From positions 2,480,001 to 2,544,000 of the forward strand of contig CBDDJJ010000001.1 in the NCBI GenBank assembly GCA_965229625.1: a stretch of 64,000 nucleotides of DNA. Reading direction: 5' to 3'. This document shows, one piece after another, positions 25,940 to 34,706 of the stretch (within the stretch, counting starts at the first letter, position 1; each line of letters opens with the position of its first letter). Source of the DNA: JANQIO01 sp965229625 (lineage in GTDB: Bacteria; Pseudomonadota; Gammaproteobacteria; Pseudomonadales; Halieaceae). The notes below the pieces were generated by a model. The model had not been told where the DNA came from. It saw nothing but the letters and a program-made list of their open reading frames with translations, and ran no database searches. Both the position numbers and the translations under genes were made by a program.

Positions 25940-26973
25940 TGCGTTTCAAGCATCTGTGCAGCGCACTGCTGTGTGCCCTGCTGCTCGGCAACGGCTGCGC
26001 CACCCAGAGCCAGGACCTGAGCCGCGCTTTCGAGAAAGTTGATCCGGCGGTGGTGGTGATCACCACCCAGGCAGAGCGCGCAACCCTGACCCGGAAAGGC
26101 ATCCAGACCACCCAGGAAGGCGGCCTCGGCTCAGGCGTGATCATCAACCAGGAAGGCCTGGTAATGACTGCCGCCCACGTGGTGGATACCGCAGACGATA
26201 TCGTGGTGATGCTGAGAGACGGCCGCGAACGGGCGGCCGAAGTGATCACGTCCAGCGGCATCGGCGATATCGCCCTCATCCGCATGATCGATCCGCCGGA
26301 CAAGCTGCCTTCGGCACCGCTCGGCAATTCCGACGATGCCAGGACCGGGGAGCAGGTCTTCGTGATCGGCAGCCCCTATGGCCTCACCCACACCATGACC
26401 GTGGGTTACCTGTCGGGGCGGCGCCTGACCGAGGGCACGCCGTTCGGGGATATCGAATTCCTGCAGACCGATGCCGCCATCAACAAGGGCAACTCCGGCG
26501 GGCCGTTGCTCAACATGAACGGTGAGGTGATCGGCATCGTCAGTCACATCTCCAGCCAATCCGGCGGCAGCGAGGGCCTCGGGTTTGCCGCCAGCGCCAA
26601 CATGGCGCGGCGCATCCTGCTGGACGAGCCCGCCGTGTGGCTGGGCGCCAGCTATATGCTGCTCAACGAGGAACTGGCGGATGCGCTCAACGTGGGGCAG
26701 TCCTCCGGGATGCTGGTCCAGACCGTGACCGAGGGCTCCATCTCCGACAAGCTGGGCCTGAAGCCCGGCTACATTCCCGCCGAGATCGGCAGCGCCGAGG
26801 TCATGCTCGGCGGCGACATCATTACCGGCATCAACGGCACCCCGGTGGTGGGTACCGATGCAGGCCTCAGCCAGCTCTACCGCACCTATCGCCGCGTAAA
26901 GCCCGGCGACCGTGTCACCGTATCAATCGTTCGACGGGGCCAGACGCTGGAACTGAACGCCCTGGTTGAATAA
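25939..26973 (+). CDS. HtrA-like S1C serine protease lipoprotein
   Basis: This 344-residue trypsin-like protease has the DegP/HtrA layout: signal with a lipobox-like NGC (Cys20), protease domain with His79 in AAHVV, Asp near 111 in GDIALI and Ser near 186 in GNSGGPL, then one PDZ domain (~250-340; GMLVQTVTEGSISDKLGLKPG, GGDIITGINGTPVVG). With only one PDZ it is nearer DegS or short DegP types than DegP itself. It is coupled to the upstream DUF4136 lipoprotein by a one-base overlap. Role in envelope protein quality control is likely. Confidence 0.88.
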   Translation: MRFKHLCSALLCALLLGNGCATQSQDLSRAFEKVDPAVVVITTQAERATLTRKGIQTTQEGGLGSGVIINQEGLVMTAAHVVDTADDIVVMLRDGRERAAEVITSSGIGDIALIRMIDPPDKLPSAPLGNSDDARTGEQVFVIGSPYGLTHTMTVGYLSGRRLTEGTPFGDIEFLQTDAAINKGNSGGPLLNMNGEVIGIVSHISSQSGGSEGLGFAASANMARRILLDEPAVWLGASYMLLNEELADALNVGQSSGMLVQTVTEGSISDKLGLKPGYIPAEIGSAEVMLGGDIITGINGTPVVGTDAGLSQLYRTYRRVKPGDRVTVSIVRRGQTLELNALVE

Positions 26974-27072
26974 GCCCTGCCCCGGTTTTCTCCGCGCCGC
27001 ACCTGAGCTGCGCTACCGTCACTGGTCCCAAACTGATATCGTTGCTTAATCTTCGACCAGCAGAGGCCAGGG

Positions 27073-29343
27073 ATGAGCTTCCTCGGGGAGTTGCAGCGTC
27101 GTAACGTGGTACGCATCGGTGTGGCCTACGTGGTCACGGCGTGGTTACTGCTGCAAGTCGCCGACACGCTGCTGGAAGCGCTCGGCACCCCCGACTGGGT
27201 TATGCCCGCACTACTTGGCCTGCTGGCGCTGGGCTTTCCGCCGACCCTGATGTTCGCCTGGGCTTTCGAGATGACGCCCGAAGGACTCAAGCGCGAGAGC
27301 GAGGTCGATCGCAGCAGTTCCATCACTCACCAGACCGCCCACAAGCTTGATGTCACGATTATCCTGATGCTGCTGGTGCTTGGCAGCTTCCTGGTATGGG
27401 ATTCACAGGTCGGCAAAGACGAGCCCGCGCCCGCAGCAGCCAGCACCGAGATGGCACAGCCGGCAGCGCAGGCGACCCCGGCGAGTGCGCGCAGCGAAGC
27501 CCCGCCAACGGGCAGTTCCATTGAAAAATCCATCGCCGTACTGCCCTTCGTCAACCTGTCATCGGATCCGGAGCAGGAGTTTTTCTCCGACGGGATTTCC
27601 GAGGAACTGCTGAACGTACTGGCCCAGGTGCCCGAACTGCGGGTAGCAGCCCGTACCTCATCGTTCCAGTTCAAGGGAGACAATCGCGATATCAGCGAAA
27701 TCGCGCGGCTGCTCAAGGTCAATCACGTGCTGGAGGGTTCGGTACGCAAGGCCGGTTCCCGGCTGCGGATCACCGCCCAGTTGATCGAGGCCGAAAACGG
27801 CTACCACCTGTGGTCGGAAACCTATGATCGCGAGCTGACCGACGTGTTCGCCATCCAGGACGAGATATCCGCCGCCATCGGCGACGCGCTGAAAGCGCAG
27901 ATGGGCATCCAGGATGCCCAGGCCCTGCAGGCACCGCGGGTGGCGGAGACCGCCAACACCGCCGCCTACGAGGCCTTCCTCAAGGGCCGCTACCTGGTCA
28001 ACCAGCGCGGCAACAAGGCGGTTGCCGAGGCGGTGCGCGAACTGGAGAAGTCCATTCGCCTGGATCCGAACTTCGCACCCTCCCAGGCCATGCTGGCGAT
28101 TGCCATCGCCCTGTCCAGCGACAGCCCGTCATCCTACGGCGACCTGACCGTGGCGGAAGTCAATGACCGCGCCACTCCGCACGCTGACCGCGCCATGGAG
28201 TTAAACCCTGAGCTGGCCGAAGCCTGGGGTGCCAAGACCATTATCGCCGCCACCAATAACGACGAGCAGGCAGCAATTTCCTACGCGCGCAGGGCCCTCG
28301 AACTCAACCCTATCTACACCGATGCGCTGAACTGGTTGCAAACCAGCGCGCTGTTTGTCAGCGAATATGAGATAGCAGACGAAGCCGTACGCAAACTGAT
28401 CGAAGTGGATCCGCTATCTGTGGTGGGCAGGATCAACTACTTCAGCAACCACCTGTCGGAACGAGACCCGGAGGCTGCACGCGCCGGCGCGCAAGCACTG
28501 GCAGAACAACATCCGTGGGCGGGCTACGCCACGCTGGCGAGGATCGCTATTGTCGAGGGTGAGCTCAGCACCGCCCTGTACTGGTCACTCAGGGCTTATG
28601 CCGTCGATCCCCTCGATCGCTGGTCCAATCAGTTCATGGTGGCGCGGTTTTGCGATGTGGGCCTGGTCGAGGAAGCGCGGCGCGTGTCGGACATCACCCT
28701 CGTCAACGCCGAAGCCTTCTGTGGAGATACCAAAAAGGCCATCGCCATGCTGGAGCGCTTGATGGAGATCGATCCGGACAATGCTTTCGTCGCCCGCTTT
28801 GTTCCGGACCTGGAATACTGGAGCGGCAACAAGACAGCAGCGCTGGAGGGCTTTCGGGAGGTAGCCGAATCCCTGGGGTCGAGGCCCATGATCAGCGGTG
28901 GTTATGGAGTGAACCTGCATATCCGCTATGCCTGGCTGCTGCAGCAAAGCGGCAACCCGCGAGCCGCTGATGTGGAGCTTGCCAAGATCGATCGCGACCT
29001 GGCCGCGCGTGGCGACACGGCCACCAGTTACTACAGTAACGTGGTCTGGGATCGAGGCTTGCGCGCCTTCGTTGCCGGCGACCGCGACACGGCCCTGGAC
29101 TACTTCGAGGCCGCCGTCGACGATCACCTCTACGACAGGTTCGCCTTCGACGAACCCATGTTGGCGCCCATGGCCGGCAACCCCCGTTATGAAGCCCTGC
29201 GTGAACGCGTTGACCAGGTACTGGAAAGGGAACGCCAGAAGATCGTGAACATGGTGTGCCTGGACAACCCGGTGCCGGACAGCTGGCAGCCACTGGCCGA
29301 CACCTGCACCGAGGTCGCCACCGTCGCCAGCCAGGGTCAGTAG
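27073..29343 (+). CDS. TolB-like/TPR membrane protein
   Basis: This 756-residue protein starts with a cytoplasmic segment (FLGELQRRNVVRIGVAYVV) and two or three membrane helices, then a Pro/Ala-rich linker, then from ~153 a TolB-N/FlgO-like beta-alpha domain (SIAVLPFVNLSSDPEQEFFSDG) that binds partners in related regulators, and TPR repeats from ~295 to 700 (ALELNPIYTDAL, MERLMEIDPDNAF). The same layout occurs in a paralogue at 37340-39298. These proteins are common in marine gammaproteobacteria and are probably membrane sensors or scaffolds; no enzymatic domain is visible. Convergent with the DUF885 peptidase, seven bases apart. Confidence 0.75.
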   Translation: MSFLGELQRRNVVRIGVAYVVTAWLLLQVADTLLEALGTPDWVMPALLGLLALGFPPTLMFAWAFEMTPEGLKRESEVDRSSSITHQTAHKLDVTIILMLLVLGSFLVWDSQVGKDEPAPAAASTEMAQPAAQATPASARSEAPPTGSSIEKSIAVLPFVNLSSDPEQEFFSDGISEELLNVLAQVPELRVAARTSSFQFKGDNRDISEIARLLKVNHVLEGSVRKAGSRLRITAQLIEAENGYHLWSETYDRELTDVFAIQDEISAAIGDALKAQMGIQDAQALQAPRVAETANTAAYEAFLKGRYLVNQRGNKAVAEAVRELEKSIRLDPNFAPSQAMLAIAIALSSDSPSSYGDLTVAEVNDRATPHADRAMELNPELAEAWGAKTIIAATNNDEQAAISYARRALELNPIYTDALNWLQTSALFVSEYEIADEAVRKLIEVDPLSVVGRINYFSNHLSERDPEAARAGAQALAEQHPWAGYATLARIAIVEGELSTALYWSLRAYAVDPLDRWSNQFMVARFCDVGLVEEARRVSDITLVNAEAFCGDTKKAIAMLERLMEIDPDNAFVARFVPDLEYWSGNKTAALEGFREVAESLGSRPMISGGYGVNLHIRYAWLLQQSGNPRAADVELAKIDRDLAARGDTATSYYSNVVWDRGLRAFVAGDRDTALDYFEAAVDDHLYDRFAFDEPMLAPMAGNPRYEALRERVDQVLERERQKIVNMVCLDNPVPDSWQPLADTCTEVATVASQGQ

Positions 29344-29350
29344 GCCAAAT

Positions 29351-31147
29351 TCATTTCAACTGCTTCTCGACTTCACTGCGCAGCAGTGACAGCGGCAGTG
29401 AGCCGTTTCGCAGCACCACATCGTGAAACGCCGGTAGCGAGAAGTCCTCACCCTGGCGGGTGCGGGCCTGTTCGCGCATATCGAGAATTTCCAGCATGCC
29501 GACCATATAGCCGGTGGCCTGGCCGGGCATGGCGATATAGCGCTCGATTTCTGATACCACGTCCACGCGGGGCCGCCCGGTTTCCGCCAGCATGTAGTCA
29601 ATCGCCTGTTCCCGGGTCCAGCGGTAGTGATGGATACCGGTATCTACCACCAGGCGCACGGCGCGGAACATCTCTGCCTGCAGGCGGCCGATGTCGGTGG
29701 CCGGGTCGTGCAAGCCCAGTTCCGCTACCAGCCGTTCGGCGTAGAGCGCCCAACCCTCCGAGTAGGCGCCAATGACATCGGAACCACGCACCAGCGGCAA
29801 GCCCCTGGCCCCATGGGCCGCGGAGGACTGGTAGTGGTGCCCGGGAATCGCTTCATGGGCCACCAGCGTGCGCATGGTAAAGGGTTCATGTTGGCTGAGG
29901 TCCACCAGGTTGACGTAGAAGTAGCCCGGTCGGCTGCCATCCAGGGAGGCGGGTGTGTAGTAGGCGAAGGGCGAACCGATTTCCTGCTCCGCCGGCACCC
30001 GCCGCACCTCGAAGGGCTCAACCGTGTCGATATCGAAAGCTGGTGCGATACCCTGCTCCACCAGGGCTGCCTCTTCGCGGTACTGTGCCAGCACCTGTTC
30101 CGGATCGTCGGCGGGCGGACGGGCGGCGCTCAGGGCACGTAGCTTCTCAACCCGGCTGCCTTCCCTGTAGCCCAGCGCCGCCAGGGCCGCATCCATCTGC
30201 CGGCCGATATCCGCCACCCGCTCCAGACCCAACTGGTGAATCTGCTCCGCGCCAAGCTCCGTGGTGGTATAGAACTGCAGCAGGGACTGGTAATACGCCT
30301 CGCCATCGGGAAAGGCCCAGACACCCACCGTGTCCGGCGCCTGGGCGGTAAGCTCCCAGAGGAAGCTGAGGTAATCCTCGTAGGCGGGCATCACCACCAG
30401 TTCCAGCTGTGCAAAGCCCCGGTCGAGCAATGCCTGGCGGCGCAGCTCATCGATATCCGCCGATCCCAGCTGGACCTCGAATACCTGGATCACGGACCAG
30501 TCCTCGGGTGGCATTTCCAGCAGGGCTTCCGTGCGCGTGATCAGGCGATTGAGGATGACGCGCGGAGGCACCACGCCCATTTCAGCGCGCGCAGTCACCC
30601 CCGCTTTCAGGTTATCCAGGTAAAACGGGATGGCCCCCATCCGCTCCAGGAATCGCAGGGCACTGTCCTCGTCTTCAATGCGCTGGTACTGGCTGAGCAC
30701 TTCAAGCGGTGTTTCCTGGGCGCCCGACGTCTGGTTTATGGGGTAGGGCCCTGAATAGGCGATATTGGTGAAGTGGTAGGGGAAGCGGCCGGGCGCCATC
30801 CGATCGTGCCAGGCCCAGCGCAGATAGCCGCGGGTCAGCGCCTGCTGTCCGGAGAGTTCGGCGTCATCGTAGATGGCCAATTGGGCCTGGATGCGCTCCA
30901 CCATTTCCAGACGGCGCTGTTCGGCGGACGGGGAGAAATCGCTCAAGCGGTGGCTGTGGAAGTCCAGTACGGTGTTTTCTGCAGCACCGAGCATGGTCAA
31001 CAGCTCGGGAAATTCCAGCAGCAGCTTGATGGAGCTGCGATCGGCGAAGTGGTTGATGTTGAGAGGGACGCCCCAGACCAGGCGGTAGCTATACCAGCCT
31101 GTCGCCAGCAGGGCGATGACAGCCAGGGCACCCAGCCAGCGTTTCAT
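29351..31147 (-). CDS. DUF885 family metallopeptidase
   Basis: This 598-residue protein has a signal-anchor N-terminus (LGALAVIALLATGWYSY) and the DUF885 zinc motif HEAIPGHHYQ near residue 432, with a C-terminal Glu-rich region (SEGWALYAERLVAELG near 465) that supplies the second zinc ligand. The family is a membrane-linked, M32-like carboxypeptidase or dipeptidase group. It is probably periplasmic or inner-membrane anchored. Substrate unknown; oligopeptide or N-acyl-amino-acid cleavage is possible. Single gene, convergent with the TPR gene. Confidence 0.82.
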   Translation of the reverse strand: MKRWLGALAVIALLATGWYSYRLVWGVPLNINHFADRSSIKLLLEFPELLTMLGAAENTVLDFHSHRLSDFSPSAEQRRLEMVERIQAQLAIYDDAELSGQQALTRGYLRWAWHDRMAPGRFPYHFTNIAYSGPYPINQTSGAQETPLEVLSQYQRIEDEDSALRFLERMGAIPFYLDNLKAGVTARAEMGVVPPRVILNRLITRTEALLEMPPEDWSVIQVFEVQLGSADIDELRRQALLDRGFAQLELVVMPAYEDYLSFLWELTAQAPDTVGVWAFPDGEAYYQSLLQFYTTTELGAEQIHQLGLERVADIGRQMDAALAALGYREGSRVEKLRALSAARPPADDPEQVLAQYREEAALVEQGIAPAFDIDTVEPFEVRRVPAEQEIGSPFAYYTPASLDGSRPGYFYVNLVDLSQHEPFTMRTLVAHEAIPGHHYQSSAAHGARGLPLVRGSDVIGAYSEGWALYAERLVAELGLHDPATDIGRLQAEMFRAVRLVVDTGIHHYRWTREQAIDYMLAETGRPRVDVVSEIERYIAMPGQATGYMVGMLEILDMREQARTRQGEDFSLPAFHDVVLRNGSLPLSLLRSEVEKQLK

Positions 31148-31201
31148 GCAGCGCCTCTCCTATTTCATGTTCCCGGCATGATAGACAGTGGCGACGGCGC
31201 G

Positions 31202-32176
31202 TTAAAGTGACGCGTAGACCTCTGGATTCACGCACTGGGGCATGCGCTCACCGTTGAGCGCCGCGATCAGGTTATCCGCCGCCAGCGCCGCCATGCGTTG
31301 GCGGGTACGCAGGCTGGCGCTACCGATGTGCGGCGCCAGCACTACGTTTGGCAACTCCAGCAGCGGGTTGTCCGGTTCCACAGGCTCGCGGCTGAAGACG
31401 TCGACGCCGGCGGCGAACAGGTGGCCCTCTCGCAGGGCATCAGCCAGCGCTGCTTCGTCGACGATGCCGCCGCGGGCGGTATTGACCAGTACCGCCCCGG
31501 GCTTCATGCGGCCAATGGCAGCGCCATCCAGCAAATTGCGGGTTCCGGCGGTCAGGGCCACGTTCACGCTGAGAAAGTCGGACTCGGCCAGCAGTACCTC
31601 GAAGGCAACCGACTCTATCCCCGGCACCTGTCGCGGGCTGCGGTTCCAGCCCAGCAGGCGCATGCCAAAGCCCGCTGCCCGGCGGGCGACTGCCTGGCCG
31701 ATAGCACCCAGGCCAACAATGCCCAGGGTCGCGCCGCTGAGATCACGACCCATGAACATTTCCGGGTGCCACGGGGCCGCCGGGTCCCAGCGGCCTTCGC
31801 GTACAAAACGGTCCGCCTCGGGAATGCGCCGCGACGCGGCCAATAGCAGTGCCAGGGTGAGATCCGCCGTGGTGTCTACCAACACGCCGGGCGTATTTCC
31901 AAGAGGGATACCGCGCCGGGTCAGGGCCTCCACGTCGACGTGATCAACGCCCACGGACATGCTGGACACCATCTGCAGATTCGGACAGGCACTGACAAGG
32001 TCCGCATCGATACGGTTGGTCAGCAGGCACAACAGGCCTTCGCAATTCCGCAATCGTTCGCGCAGTATCGCGGGCGGTACCGGGCTTGATGCCTCCCAGG
32101 TATCCAGCTCACAGTGCTCAGCCACCCGCGCCAGGGCATCGCCAGGCAAAGCACTGCTGGCAAACACCCTCTTCAT
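31202..32176 (-). CDS. D-2-hydroxyacid dehydrogenase (glyoxylate/hydroxypyruvate reductase type)
   Basis: This 324-residue NAD(P)-dependent reductase has GLGAIGQAVARR in the Rossmann fold near residue 150, catalytic Arg in NTARGGIVDE near 235, a Glu in SREPVEPDNP near 263 and His in APHIGSAS near 286. The family is clear; glyoxylate or hydroxypyruvate reductase is likely from overall pattern, but lactate- or other 2-ketoacid-reducing members share these motifs. Gene is followed on the same strand only by the DUF885 gene, 54 bases on. Confidence 0.86.
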   Translation of the reverse strand: MKRVFASSALPGDALARVAEHCELDTWEASSPVPPAILRERLRNCEGLLCLLTNRIDADLVSACPNLQMVSSMSVGVDHVDVEALTRRGIPLGNTPGVLVDTTADLTLALLLAASRRIPEADRFVREGRWDPAAPWHPEMFMGRDLSGATLGIVGLGAIGQAVARRAAGFGMRLLGWNRSPRQVPGIESVAFEVLLAESDFLSVNVALTAGTRNLLDGAAIGRMKPGAVLVNTARGGIVDEAALADALREGHLFAAGVDVFSREPVEPDNPLLELPNVVLAPHIGSASLRTRQRMAALAADNLIAALNGERMPQCVNPEVYASL

Positions 32177-32242
32177 GTCATGCTGCCGAGGGTGTGAACG
32201 GGTAGTTCAGGCGTCGGGGCCAGGGCAGGCCCGCTGGCTCGT

Positions 32243-32419
32243 CTAGGATTTGGTACTGATTGTGATGTGCTTGCGTGCGGTCAGGCTGGTCTGGCCGCTG
32301 ACACCGCGGGGGATTTCGTCGATCTTGCCACCGGCCTTGAGAAAAGCGGCGGTCTGTTCTGCAATGGATGCGCTGGTTTCAACTGGGGCGGTTTGCCCAC
32401 GCTTTTTACTGGATGCCAT
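32243..32419 (-). CDS. conserved-looking small cytoplasmic protein (58 residues)
   Basis: ATG 32419 opens a 58-residue frame: a basic N-terminus (ASSKKRGQT), a helix (ASIAEQTAAFLKAGG), a KIDEIPRGVSGQTS segment and a basic C-terminus (TARKHITISTKS). The FLxxGGKIxEI pattern recalls the C-terminal end of the RNA-polymerase-binding small protein SutA and similar small gammaproteobacterial proteins; this is memory-based and weak. Codon choice looks coding and there are no better frames here. No clear ribosome site is visible. It lies 66 bases upstream of the hydroxyacid dehydrogenase on the same strand. Confidence 0.65.
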   Translation of the reverse strand: MASSKKRGQTAPVETSASIAEQTAAFLKAGGKIDEIPRGVSGQTSLTARKHITISTKS

Positions 32420-32528
32420 GTCTTGTGATTGTCTTATGCTTGTCTTCTGAGAGTCAGCTCTACGTGGATTTTTTGCGTTTCCGCAGGTTGGCCGCCCAGT
32501 TTAGCGCAGATGCGTGAATTTTGCGAGG

Positions 32529-33566
32529 TCAGAGGTCCCAGGCGACCCCGGTCGTGATGCCGTAATCGTAGTCATCACCGTCCGGGTTGGTCTCGTTATC
32601 GTAGCTGCCGAAGGCACTGAGGCTCAGGTTCAGGTCACCGACAATTTCCCAGCTCAGGGTGATTTCACCGTCGGCCCGCAGGCGGCCCGACTCTGTAATG
32701 CCCGGATAAATGCGCACACCGGTGACCAGGTCCAGCTCCGGTGAGCCGAAATTCCAGGTACGGTAGTCGACCGCCAGCAGTCCTTCCAGGCTATCCGTGG
32801 TCTCACCCTGGGAATCCTCTTCACTGACTACCTGCAGGCCGCCGATCACCGACAGCTTGGTGCGGTTACTGTCAAACACGCGGCGACCAATACCGTAACT
32901 GCCGACAAACCGGCTATCGATGGCCAACTGGTCATTGCTCTCCCAACCCACGCGGTAGTAGTTGAAGTAGATAGGGTCCTGCCAGAGGCGACGGCGTGCC
33001 GCGTTAAGCCGGTTGCTGGTATTGGTTTCCGTTTCCGATTCGGCCACCACCGAGCGCGCTTCAAAACTGTTTTCGCTGTACTCATCTATGTACACCATTC
33101 GCAGGCCGAGCTCAGTATTGCGCGCCTCGCTGGCCTTGAAGTCGGAATAGCCGAGACTGACCACCGTATCGAGCCGGTCTTCCAGCGTATTTTCGATCGG
33201 CGTGATGGCGACCAGTGCGTCCAGCGAAACATCTTCCACACCGCCCGCGTGAACGATCTGCACATGCCTGTCGAGTTCTGATTCACCGAGCGCACCAAAA
33301 AAGCGGTCCTGCTGCTCGGTCCGGAAACGAAAAAAGTGGTTGCTGTCGAGGGTGATGATCCCGTCCCATTCGATGCTCACAGTCCCCATGCTGTCAGTGC
33401 CGAAGCTCAGCCTGCCATTGCGCATACCCTTGATTTCACCGGTCACGCGGTCGCCGTTGGCCAGAACCACGATATCGGTCTTGGGTCGCGCGGCTGCCTG
33501 CATTCCGGTAGCCAGCAACACGAGCGCGAGCACGAAGCGCGCGGCAACACCTATACTGAAGGGCAT
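32529..33566 (-). CDS. DUF481 family outer-membrane protein
   Basis: This 345-residue protein has a signal peptide (LALVLLATGMQAAA) followed by a DUF481 beta-barrel: alternating aromatic strands such as RFFGALGESE, VVSLGYSDFKASEARN and LDLVTGVRIYPGITESG, ending in an outer-membrane-like GITTGVAWDL. The first ~75 residues (NGDRVTGEIKGMRNGRLSFGTD) form a small soluble domain seen in the family. Function of DUF481 is unknown; some are salt-induced. ATG 33566 opens the signal peptide. It is divergent from the OsmC gene. Confidence 0.82.
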   Translation of the reverse strand: MPFSIGVAARFVLALVLLATGMQAAARPKTDIVVLANGDRVTGEIKGMRNGRLSFGTDSMGTVSIEWDGIITLDSNHFFRFRTEQQDRFFGALGESELDRHVQIVHAGGVEDVSLDALVAITPIENTLEDRLDTVVSLGYSDFKASEARNTELGLRMVYIDEYSENSFEARSVVAESETETNTSNRLNAARRRLWQDPIYFNYYRVGWESNDQLAIDSRFVGSYGIGRRVFDSNRTKLSVIGGLQVVSEEDSQGETTDSLEGLLAVDYRTWNFGSPELDLVTGVRIYPGITESGRLRADGEITLSWEIVGDLNLSLSAFGSYDNETNPDGDDYDYGITTGVAWDL

Positions 33567-33621
33567 GAGTATTTTCGCCTGAGTGCAAAAAAAGCACAGT
33601 CTACCCGACAAGGAGAACGCC

Positions 33622-34059
33622 ATGCAGGGCTTGCCCCATGACTACACAGCCAACGCCACGTCTTCAGCAGAAAGCCTGGTCACCGCCAGCATCGATGGCC
33701 AGCCGGACCTGACGCTGGCACCTCCCAGCGGCTTCGGGGGGCCTGGCGATATTCACTCACCGGAGGACCTGCAGGTGGCCGCGCTGGCGAGCTGCTTTAT
33801 CCTTTCCTTCAAGGCCATTGCCCGCGCCTCCAAGCTCGATTGGGAATCCCTCGATGTGAGTGTGAGTGGCACCCTGGACCAGGTAGACAGGGCTATACAG
33901 TTCACCGCGTTCAGGACCCATGCGCGATTGACCCTGCCGGCGGAGAGCAACCGGGGCAAGGCAGAACGCCTGCTGGAAAAAGCGGAACAGAGCTGCTTCA
34001 TCACCAACTCACTGAAGGGAGAATCGGTGCTGGAATTGGAGCTTGTGGGCGGCCAATAG
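33622..34059 (+). CDS. OsmC-family peroxiredoxin-like protein
   Basis: This 145-residue thiol protein of the OsmC/Ohr group has the two cysteines that form the peroxide-reducing disulfide: ALASCFILSFKAIA near residue 62 and QSCFITNSLKG near 124. SD AAGGAGA lies upstream of ATG 33622 at good spacing. The family reduces organic or fatty-acid hydroperoxides in the cytoplasm. Short for the group but complete. No regulator adjoins it. Confidence 0.87.
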   Translation: MQGLPHDYTANATSSAESLVTASIDGQPDLTLAPPSGFGGPGDIHSPEDLQVAALASCFILSFKAIARASKLDWESLDVSVSGTLDQVDRAIQFTAFRTHARLTLPAESNRGKAERLLEKAEQSCFITNSLKGESVLELELVGGQ

Positions 34060-34195
34060 CCACAAAGAGAGGTTATGCCCCGCGCGAGTCGGAGCTGGTA
34101 GCCCCACCAATGACCGAAGCGGAAACCGCCAAAGCTAGAGGTGGGTGAGAGCCTAATTCAGAATCAGTTCAGAAGTAGCTCGGAATGAGATATTG

Positions 34196-34215
34196 GCGAC
34201 GCGGCGTTGCGTCGC
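34196..34215 (-). terminator. weak hairpin downstream of the cold-shock gene
   Basis: GCGACGC (34196-34202) pairs with GCGTCGC (34209-34215) around six bases, 12 bases beyond the csp stop codon. There is no clear T run after it, so intrinsic termination is doubtful; it may protect the transcript 3' end. Confidence 0.3.
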
Positions 34216-34226
34216 TATCTACAACG

Positions 34227-34433
34227 TTATAGCGGTGTTACGTTTTCCGCTTGTGGGCCTTTCTTGCCTTCCGTCACGCTGAATTCGACTTCCTGGCCTT
34301 CTGCCAGCGTTCTGAAACCCGTGCCCTGGATTGCACTGAAGTGAACGAAAACGTCGGGGCCGCCTTCCTGCTGAATAAAGCCGAAGCCCTTGGTTTCGTT
34401 AAACCACTTAACGGTGCCTTTGGTTGTGGACAT
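34227..34433 (-). CDS. cspA-like: cold-shock domain protein
   Basis: This 68-residue single-domain Csp has RNP1-like KGFGFIQQE and RNP2-like VFVHFSAI motifs, the nucleic-acid-binding face of the OB fold. SD AGGA lies 8-9 bases before ATG 34433. It is an RNA chaperone of the cytoplasm. Which of the several usual Csp paralogues it is cannot be said; cold induction is suggested only by the long leader upstream. Confidence 0.95.
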   Translation of the reverse strand: MSTTKGTVKWFNETKGFGFIQQEGGPDVFVHFSAIQGTGFRTLAEGQEVEFSVTEGKKGPQAENVTPL

Positions 34434-34623
34434 GCTTACTTCCTATCGTTGTCTCTTGTGCGACGCCTGTAGCGAAGCGGATCGCTAGAACGTCTTTCCC
34501 CATGCCAGCTGCCATTGGCAGCCAGGCGACTGCTATGAGCATCGCGATTACTTATGGCAAACACTACGAGAGGCAGTAGAGCGAATCGAAATGGAACACA
34601 TAAAAATCGGAATTGCTTCCAGC
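34434..34623 (-). ncRNA. long 5' untranslated leader of the cold-shock mRNA
   Basis: From a predicted start near 34623 to ATG 34433 is about 190 bases with no gene. E. coli cspA has a ~160-base leader that refolds with temperature, so a similar cis-acting thermosensor is plausible. I did not fold it. The leader contains an inverted CTGCCAATGGCAG-like segment near 34505-34520 that could form a helix. Confidence 0.4.
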
Positions 34624-34629
34624 GACATC

Positions 34630-34657
34630 AGTATATGGAGTGCTGACGGAGCGTCAA
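34630..34657 (-). promoter_or_regulatory. predicted sigma-70 promoter of the cold-shock gene
   Basis: Reading the minus strand, TTGACG (34657-34652) and TATACT (34635-34630) are separated by 16 bases, a good match to sigma-70 (5/6 each). Transcription would begin about seven bases further, near 34623, giving the long leader described separately. Confidence 0.5.
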
Positions 34658-34706
34658 TGAAATCTAGATGAAATTTGTGACCTGCACACCGTAGCGATTG
34701 CTTACT

